Shown here in pieces: positions 42,861-47,911 of a stretch of DNA of 47,911 bases (its first letter is position 1; the number at the start of each line of letters is the position of its first letter). This DNA comes from Lysobacterales bacterium. GTDB taxonomy: Bacteria > Pseudomonadota > Gammaproteobacteria > Xanthomonadales > SZUA-36. The stretch spans positions 1 through 47,911 of the forward strand of contig JAKITM010000007.1 of NCBI GenBank assembly GCA_021648045.1, in the 5' to 3' direction. The position numbers and the translations under genes were made by a program. The notes under the pieces were generated by a model. The model ran no database searches and was not told where the DNA came from. It saw only the letters and a list, made by a program, of their open reading frames with translations.

Positions 42861-43069
42861 TGGGATGCCTCCATTAGATCAACAACTGCATCTACAATAT
42901 CATCTACATAAAAGTCGCGGAAAAAATGGTCGGCGCCATCAACGCTTAAAAGCTGAATGTTTTTCTTATTCAGCCCATTGGCTTCCAATGTTACCGATTC
43001 AGCATACACAAACTGCGCCAAAATCACGCCAAATAACAACACAATAAACGGGGAATTTAGTGATTTCAT
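42857..43069 (-). pseudogene. Internally deleted alpha/beta hydrolase
   Basis: A 70-residue ORF: signal peptide (FIVLLFGVILAQFVYA), then VTLEANGLN, then immediately NIQLLSVDGADHFFRDFY and DDIVDAVVDLMEAS. The first block is the start, and the second the C-terminal catalytic-His segment (GADHFF), of an exported alpha/beta hydrolase of roughly 280 residues found beside SoxW-like genes. The nucleophile-Ser and HG motif regions between them are missing, with the frame kept. It could still be translated, and its stop overlaps the soxW-like ATG, so it may persist to drive that start. Identification rests on recalled family pattern. Confidence 0.5.
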
Positions 43070-43095
43070 ATTACAATCCGGATGTTTAGATTAGT

Positions 43096-43110
43096 TTATT
43101 GTAATATAAC
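43096..43110. promoter_or_regulatory. AT-rich dyad upstream of persulfide dioxygenase
   Basis: On the minus strand GTTATATTACAATAA, sharing GTTATATTA with the palindrome at 39342-39356. It sits between the divergent hydrolase-remnant/soxW pair and the persulfide dioxygenase gene, where an operator would control both. Candidate site only. Confidence 0.4.
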
Positions 43111-43151
43111 TACTGTTGAAGCGTAAACAACCCGTATATAAAAGGCATTTT

Positions 43152-44045
43152 ATGAGTATAACCGTTAAAGAATTCTTCGAGCCACAGACCAATACCTTTG
43201 CCTATGTAGTCAGCGATGATGCCAGTGCTAAGGCTGTAATTATCGATCCTGTGTGGTTATATAGTCATGCCTGCGGTAACACCCGCCAGGATTTTGCCGA
43301 GCAGTTACTCGAATATTCCCGTGCCAAGGGGCTGGTTATTGAATGGATAATCGATACCCACGCACATGCCGACCACCTCACCGCGGCGGCCTGGCTAAAA
43401 CAACAAACCGGAGCAAAAATTGGCATTGGTAAAGGTGTGACCGAGGTTCAAAAAACTTTTAAAACCCTATACGACCTCGAACCGGACTTCGCGGTAGACG
43501 GCTCCCAGTTCGACCATCTTTTTAGCGATAAGGAAACCTTCATGCTCGGAGAAACTGAAGTAACCGCACTTCATACCCCCGGCCATACCAACGATTCTAT
43601 GACTTATGTTTTTGCAGACAATGCCTTTATTGGTGACACCTTGTTTATGCCGGACTACGGTTCAGCGCGTTGTGATTTTCCCGGCGGCAGCGCCGGTACA
43701 CTGTTTGATTCTATCCAGCGCATCCACGCCCTTCCGCCGGAAACCAAGCTGTATATGTGCCATGACTACCCACCACAGGGTCGCGGGCCGGAATTTGTTA
43801 CTACCGTCGCTATTTCCCGCAAAACCAATAAACACGCTCACGCTGGTATTAGCCGGGAAGCCTTCATCACCATGCGCGAAAAGCGCGATGCCCAACTGGG
43901 TATGCCTAAACTAATTTGGCCTTCATTACAGGTGAATATTCGCGCTGGTGAAGCCCCGGCAGCCGCAGCCAATGGCGCTACCTACCTGAAGACACCCTTT
44001 AATTTGGATATTGCCGAATTACTGAAATCAGCAAAAGATAAATGA
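43152..44045 (+). CDS. ETHE1-like persulfide dioxygenase / MBL-fold hydrolase
   Basis: Family members oxidise glutathione persulfide to sulfite and are co-regulated by BigR. The 297-residue protein has IDTHAHADHLTAAAWLKQQT (HxHxDH), TALHTPGHTNDSMTYV, the metal Asp in AFIGDTLFMPDYG and LYMCHDYPPQGR. The start at 43152 (MSITVKEFFEPQT) is preferred; AAAGG precedes it. It overlaps the YeeE gene by ATGA, so persulfide oxidation and sulfur transport are co-expressed. Hydrolase versus dioxygenase activity cannot be proven from sequence. Confidence 0.88.
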   Translation: MSITVKEFFEPQTNTFAYVVSDDASAKAVIIDPVWLYSHACGNTRQDFAEQLLEYSRAKGLVIEWIIDTHAHADHLTAAAWLKQQTGAKIGIGKGVTEVQKTFKTLYDLEPDFAVDGSQFDHLFSDKETFMLGETEVTALHTPGHTNDSMTYVFADNAFIGDTLFMPDYGSARCDFPGGSAGTLFDSIQRIHALPPETKLYMCHDYPPQGRGPEFVTTVAISRKTNKHAHAGISREAFITMREKRDAQLGMPKLIWPSLQVNIRAGEAPAAAANGATYLKTPFNLDIAELLKSAKDK

Positions 44046-44473
44046 CGGAATTTACCCCGTTTTCCGCTATTTTAGGTGGTGCCCTCATCGGGCTTGTTGC
44101 TACCTTATTAATGCTGAGTTTTGGCAGGATAGCAGGCGCTTCAGGAATCGCTACCGGGGTGGTTACCGCCGCTCGCGGTGACCGTTCATGGCGAGTGGCA
44201 TTTCTCTTAGGTGCCCTCGCCAGCAGCACTGTGGTCTACTGGTTTACACCGATTCATTTCGAATTCCGCACAGATTACCCCCATTACATGACCATAATTT
44301 CCGGCTTGCTGGTCGGTTTTGGTGCCAGTCTCGGCAGTGGCTGCACTTCCGGTCATGGTGTCTGCGGCCTTGCGCGACTATCGCGCAGATCTATTCTGGC
44401 GACCATCGTATTCTTTTTATTCTCGGCGATTAGTGTCTATCTTGGACGCCATGTATGGCAGATTATTCCATGA
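44042..44473 (+). CDS. YeeE/YedE family transporter, first half protein
   Basis: A 143-residue membrane protein with about four hydrophobic segments and the Cys motif GASLGSGCTSGHGVCGLARL. It forms a transporter for sulfur compounds with the next gene; such pairs are the usual partners of ETHE1/BLH and BigR genes. The start overlaps the dioxygenase stop by ATGA and the stop overlaps the next start by ATGA. Confidence 0.9.
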   Translation: MTEFTPFSAILGGALIGLVATLLMLSFGRIAGASGIATGVVTAARGDRSWRVAFLLGALASSTVVYWFTPIHFEFRTDYPHYMTIISGLLVGFGASLGSGCTSGHGVCGLARLSRRSILATIVFFLFSAISVYLGRHVWQIIP

Positions 44474-44901
44474 TGAATACAGCCAGCAAAGTTTTAATCG
44501 CTTTAGTGATAGGCCTGTTATTTGGTGCCGGCCTGGCAACTTCGGAAATGACCAATCCCGGAAAAGTGCAAAACTTTTTCGATTTTAGCGGCAACTGGGA
44601 CCCCAGCCTACTGCTGGTGATGGTCTCAGCTGTAGTCACTAACTACATTGGGTATAAGTTGGTTTTCAAGCGCCACAAACCCACTATTGAGAAAAAGTTT
44701 CACCTGCCTGACACCCAAAAAATAACTCCGCAGCTGATCATCGGCTCAGCCATCTTCGGCATTGGTTGGGGCTTGTCAGGATATTGTCCGGGCCCGGTTA
44801 TGGCTGCTGTTACCTACGGCGCACTTGAACCGATCCTATTTACCCTCGCCATGCTTGGTGGTTTCTACTTGCGCCGGCAGATGACTCGGGTTGGCGTATA
44901 A
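44470..44901 (+). CDS. YeeE/YedE family transporter, second half protein (DUF6691-like)
   Basis: A 143-residue membrane protein with the second Cys motif IGWGLSGYCPGPVMAAV and about four hydrophobic stretches. ATG 44470 overlaps the previous stop (ATGA); an ATG at 44455 is in frame but less likely. With the first half it parallels the pair at 27557-28700, though the two sets are clearly diverged. Confidence 0.9.
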   Translation: MMNTASKVLIALVIGLLFGAGLATSEMTNPGKVQNFFDFSGNWDPSLLLVMVSAVVTNYIGYKLVFKRHKPTIEKKFHLPDTQKITPQLIIGSAIFGIGWGLSGYCPGPVMAAVTYGALEPILFTLAMLGGFYLRRQMTRVGV

Positions 44902-44954
44902 TTAGGCCTTGGAATACCCCATTCACCCCGAATGTGGTCGATATTAGGTGATTT

Positions 44955-45881
44955 ATGCATATACAGTGGTATCCCGGGCATATGTACAAGGCCGGCAAAC
45001 AAATTCGGGAGTTGCTGCCAAAAGTGCATATGGTTATCGAATTACTCGATGCACGCATTCCCTATAGCTCAGAAAACCCCTTTCTGGAAGAGTTGCGCGG
45101 CGACAAACCGACTATCAAAGTTTTTAATAAAAGCGATTTGGCCGACCCCGGAAATATCGACCTGTGGCAGGCGCATTATGAAAAAGAACGCGATGTTACC
45201 ACTCTGGCACTGACCCAAACACAGCCCGCCGAAGTGCGTAAAATAACCGACCTGTGCCAGCAAATGTTCCCGCATCGTTTTGCCAAAAAACAAGAAGTAC
45301 GGGCATTGATTATGGGTATCCCCAATGTCGGCAAATCTACTTTGATTAATACCCTAGCTCGCAGGCCTATTGCAAAAACCGGGAATGAACCTGCAGTCAC
45401 CAAATCCCAGCAACGCATTGCGCTGGACAGTGGGGTAGTGCTTTTCGATACCCCAGGAATGTTATGGCCCAATATCGAAAACCCCAACAGCGGTTATCGC
45501 CTAGCGGTTACCGGAAACATCCGTGATACCGCCATTGAACACGCTGATGTGGCGATGTATGCACTCAAATATTTCCAACACGCCTATCCCGAACGCCTGT
45601 GCGAACGCTACCGCTTCGATCCAGAAGAATTACCCGAATTAGATGAACTGCAAATACTAGATGCCATCGGTCTGTTTCGTGGCAGCTTAAAAAGTAAAGG
45701 CTTGGTAGATTATGACAAAGCCGCGAAAATTGTACTCACCGATTTACGCAATGGTGCACTCGGTAGATTCAGCATGGAAACCCCGCAAATGATGGCTGTG
45801 GAATTAGTGGAAGTGGAACGGCTTCGTGAAGAGAAACTGGCTAAGAAAGAAGCTCGGAAAAGCCGATTTAAAAAGAGGTAG
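44955..45881 (+). CDS. Ribosome biogenesis GTPase RbgA/YlqF-like
   Basis: A 308-residue circularly permuted GTPase: G4 FNKSDLADP (about residue 60) comes before G1 MGIPNVGKSTLINTLA (about residue 120), then G3 FDTPGMLWP. The N-terminus MHIQWYPGHMYKAGKQI is the family start. In Bacillus it acts in late 50S assembly. The C-terminal tail is rich in Lys/Arg/Glu. GTP-binding motifs are intact. A single gene followed by a REP-like repeat. Confidence 0.92.
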   Translation: MHIQWYPGHMYKAGKQIRELLPKVHMVIELLDARIPYSSENPFLEELRGDKPTIKVFNKSDLADPGNIDLWQAHYEKERDVTTLALTQTQPAEVRKITDLCQQMFPHRFAKKQEVRALIMGIPNVGKSTLINTLARRPIAKTGNEPAVTKSQQRIALDSGVVLFDTPGMLWPNIENPNSGYRLAVTGNIRDTAIEHADVAMYALKYFQHAYPERLCERYRFDPEELPELDELQILDAIGLFRGSLKSKGLVDYDKAAKIVLTDLRNGALGRFSMETPQMMAVELVEVERLREEKLAKKEARKSRFKKR

Positions 45882-45922
45882 GTTATTTGTGTACGGCTGT
45901 GTATGGCTGTCCCGTTTTGGTC

Positions 45923-45984
45923 ATTCCGGAGCCGACCGGAATCCAGTGGTTTTAACGAGTTACTGGACCCCGGCCTACGCGGGG
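45923..45984. repeat. REP-like composite hairpin
   Basis: ATTCCGG-AGCCGA-CCGGAAT (45923-45942), then TCCAGT (45942-45947) pairing with ACTGGA (45962-45967), then CCCCG / CGGGG (45968-45972 and 45980-45984) followed by TGACGA. This is a typical dispersed intergenic palindrome of the 'GGAATCCAG' kind and could also stop transcription after the RbgA gene. Confidence 0.65.
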
Positions 45985-46049
45985 TGACGAGGATAGGGGT
46001 ATGAGGATGGGGTGACGACCTTAGGGGGGCAGCAATGTAATCTTGTCGA

Positions 46050-46424
46050 CTATGGGGATAGGGCGTCAAGACCCGGCATCTTATTAAAATCGGAGACATT
46101 GCAGGTTAACACCGGATAACCATAGGCAAGTGCAGTTGCGGCAATTTGCAAATCGTGGACATTACTGCCCAACTTACTTCGGGGCTTTAGAAAAATTGAA
46201 TAAATTCGCGAATATACCCTGGCAATATCTTGGTTAAATGGCAACGAAGGCACACCGCCAACAATACTTTCAACAAATGCCTCGCGTCTCACTCGACTAG
46301 CATCATTACCGGCAAGATGGACACCTAGATATAATTCGGCAACTGTAATTGCAGCGAAAAAACTTGGCCAGCCGGAGCCTGAATCATTCAATCGGGAAAA
46401 TAGCCATGATATAGTTATAACCAT
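46050..46424 (-). pseudogene. VapC-like PIN toxin, N-terminally truncated and orphan
   Basis: The 124-residue ORF matches a VapC ribonuclease from FAAITVAELYLGVHLAG onward (second acidic residue present in AEL), with SRVRREAFVESIV, VPSLPFNQDIARVYSRI, HDLQIAATALAYGYPVLTCN (third acidic) and VSDFNKMPGL. The first strand, which should hold the catalytic Asp in a form like LLDTNVLI, is replaced by unrelated MVITISWLFSRLND. No antitoxin frame is seen before it: the upstream space is taken by ogt on the other strand. Inferred inactive. Confidence 0.65.
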
Positions 46425-46450
46425 TAACCCAATATCATGTTATTGAAAAA

Positions 46451-46960
46451 ATGCATATACAAACACAGATTTTTAAAAGCCGATTTGGCGAATTTATTCT
46501 AGGCTCTTTTGACCAACAATTGTGTCTGCTCGATTTCCGCTATAGAAAAATGCGAACCGCTATCGATAAACGCTTGCAGGCAGGTTTAAAGGCTAAATAT
46601 ATCGAGCAGGATAATGAGGTTTTAGCAGCTACCCGTAAGCAACTAGAAGAATATTTCACTGGTGCGCGTGCTAATTTTTCTATTCCGCTGTTAACGGTTG
46701 GTTCAGAGTTTCAAAAATCAGTCTGGCAAGCCCTGTTAAAAATCCCCTATGGGGAAACGGTTAGTTATCTTGAGCTGGCCAAATCCATAGACAAACCTAG
46801 TGCTGTTCGCGCCGTTGCCAGCGCCAATGGTGCTAATGCCATTGGCATTATGATTCCCTGCCACCGAATTATTGGCAGTAATGGTAAATTAGTTGGTTAT
46901 GCGGGCGGGCTGCAAACCAAGGAAAAATTACTGCGCCTGGAACAGCCTCGCTTAATTTAA
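46451..46960 (+). CDS. ogt: Methylated-DNA--protein-cysteine methyltransferase
   Basis: A suicidal DNA repair protein that takes alkyl groups from O6-alkylguanine. The 169-residue protein has an N-terminal ribonuclease-like domain and the C-terminal domain FQKSVWQALLKIPYGETVSY, then RAVASANGANAIGIMIPCHR with the acceptor Cys in PCHRI, then GYAGGLQTKEKLL. Both motifs are intact. Symbol ogt is by family; it could equally be named as an Ada C-domain homologue. Confidence 0.92.
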   Translation: MHIQTQIFKSRFGEFILGSFDQQLCLLDFRYRKMRTAIDKRLQAGLKAKYIEQDNEVLAATRKQLEEYFTGARANFSIPLLTVGSEFQKSVWQALLKIPYGETVSYLELAKSIDKPSAVRAVASANGANAIGIMIPCHRIIGSNGKLVGYAGGLQTKEKLLRLEQPRLI

Positions 46961-47035
46961 CTTAATTTACCCTTAGCTTATCTAAAAGACAGCCATCACC
47001 GTTCTAATGTTTCAGCTTAAAACAAGCGGTTTCAA

Positions 47036-47911
47036 TTACCAACCACCACCGCCTCCACCCCCACCGCCTCCACCGGAGAAGCCGCCGCCACCTGAACCCG
47101 AGCTACTACCGGGCGGGCTTGAAGACTGAGTGACTGCTGATGACAACTGAGTTCCCAGAGTATCACCCATATTACTAAGAAACCCCATCTGCCCGACACT
47201 GTTGGCCTGATAACCGTTATACCACGCCGGGTTATATATAGCTGTCTGCCTGCCACCATCAGTAAGCGCCTGCGCCAATTTATTTTTGAATTGGTCGCTC
47301 CAGTCATTCTGCACGCCCAGAGCGAAAGCAAAGGGTAGGAAAGTTTCAAAAACTTCCGGGCTTAATTCTGGAGACTTCATGCGGTTGAGGCGCTCACTCT
47401 CTGCGGTCTCAAGGTACATTTTTAAACCTTCTATTTCATCCAGTGCTTTACGCCCGGAATAAGTGGGAGCGCGTAATAAATAGGCAAATAAAACAATCGT
47501 CAAAAGACTCATCAATATGAAGGGAAAAACCACCCAGGCCGGTGGTGGGCCTAAAACCATCATCGCAAGTCCCGTGAGTGCCACAATACCTACACCGGGC
47601 AGAATATATGCGCTATTGGTTTTAAACAGCTTGTTGTGATATTCCTGTTTCAGGGCGGTAGCTAATTTCAGCTTGGCTTTGCCGAGTATCTTATGCTGCT
47701 TTTGGTCAAGCTCAACCGAGCGAGCGCCATCTGCAAACAGGGCATCCAGCAACGCCTGCTCCCCCCGGCTTAAAGCGCGAAAATGCGCGCCGGCATCGCC
47801 TCTTTCGACCTTCTCCAGAGAGTATTCTTTTTTCTCAGGATTGTTAATCCGTACATGACCTTTAATTGCCAGGCTGATAATAGCAGCGCTCATGGCTTTG
47901 TCATCAAAGCC
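47036..47911 (-). CDS. DUF2207 membrane protein, C-terminal part (partial)
   Basis: The frame is open to the window edge, where it reads GFDDKAMSAAIISLAIKGHV, a family motif after the N-terminal DUF2207 domain, so the gene begins beyond the window. The visible part has a winged-helix-like cytoplasmic segment, two adjacent TM helices (YILPGVGIVALTGLAMMVLG and VFPFILMSLLTIVLFAYLL), then a segment with LKMYLETAESERLNRM and a conserved FETFLPFAFALGV. It ends in a Ser/Gly tail with about eleven consecutive Gly before a terminal Trp. Function of the family is unknown. Confidence 0.85.
   Translation of the reverse strand, partial: GFDDKAMSAAIISLAIKGHVRINNPEKKEYSLEKVERGDAGAHFRALSRGEQALLDALFADGARSVELDQKQHKILGKAKLKLATALKQEYHNKLFKTNSAYILPGVGIVALTGLAMMVLGPPPAWVVFPFILMSLLTIVLFAYLLRAPTYSGRKALDEIEGLKMYLETAESERLNRMKSPELSPEVFETFLPFAFALGVQNDWSDQFKNKLAQALTDGGRQTAIYNPAWYNGYQANSVGQMGFLSNMGDTLGTQLSSAVTQSSSPPGSSSGSGGGGFSGGGGGGGGGGGW

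Noticed and set aside
1..47911. CRISPR array, tRNA or rRNA genes
   Set aside because: No regularly spaced repeats and no cloverleaf-like or rRNA segments were seen in the intergenic regions read by eye.

Overview
The window reads as chromosomal DNA from a sulfur-oxidising gammaproteobacterium. Evidence is the tsaD-folB-folK ... cca block, the engB / cytochrome c4 / dsbA block, a CCA-adding enzyme with an HD domain, a Slt70-type transglycosylase, and a complete periplasmic thiosulfate-oxidising (Sox) gene set. I cannot name the genus from sequence alone.

Positions 1-5281 are a decayed accessory region. The left edge holds the 5' RNA part of one group II intron (minus strand, cut by the window). 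A second group II intron is complete at about 2372-4280, but its reverse transcriptase is split by one extra base in a homopolymer. Around them lie a secreted beta-helix protein, a broken HigB/HigA-type toxin-antitoxin pair, two fragments of REP-associated Y1 transposases, and two copies of a 64-bp direct repeat.

Positions 5282-26156 are mostly housekeeping genes: tRNA modification and maturation (tsaD, cca), folate/pterin synthesis (folB, folK, a folM-like reductase), a MidA-like methyltransferase, cell-wall turnover (slt), a TauE/SafE permease, DsbA, cytochrome c4, EngB, several family-level hypotheticals and a MarR regulator. From 22369 to 27382 comes a molybdenum cofactor operon, moeA-moaA-moaC-mobA-moaD-moaE-MBL hydrolase, all on the minus strand.

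Positions 27557-44901 form a sulfur island. It has two split YeeE/YedE transporter pairs (27557-28700 and 44042-44901), DUF4395 and DsrE-like genes, the minus-strand sox run soxC-soxD-cytochrome-soxX-soxY-soxZ-soxA-soxK-soxB-dsrE, a divergent ArsR regulator of the SqrR/BigR/YgaV type, a FadL-like porin, a periplasmic rhodanese, a SoxW-like thioredoxin, an internally deleted alpha/beta-hydrolase remnant and an ETHE1-like persulfide dioxygenase. Together these predict periplasmic oxidation of thiosulfate by a SoxCD-containing pathway, with import and detoxification of sulfane sulfur. The upstream Moco genes supply the cofactor SoxC needs. An AT-rich palindrome (core TTATATTA) recurs at three promoters in the island and is a candidate operator for the ArsR protein.

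The most notable observation in the island is a free-standing monoheme cytochrome, between soxD and soxX, that closely copies the C-terminal heme domain of SoxD. The right end (44955-47911) holds an RbgA-type GTPase, a REP-like repeat, a truncated orphan VapC toxin, a methylguanine methyltransferase and the 3' part of a DUF2207 membrane protein that runs off the window.
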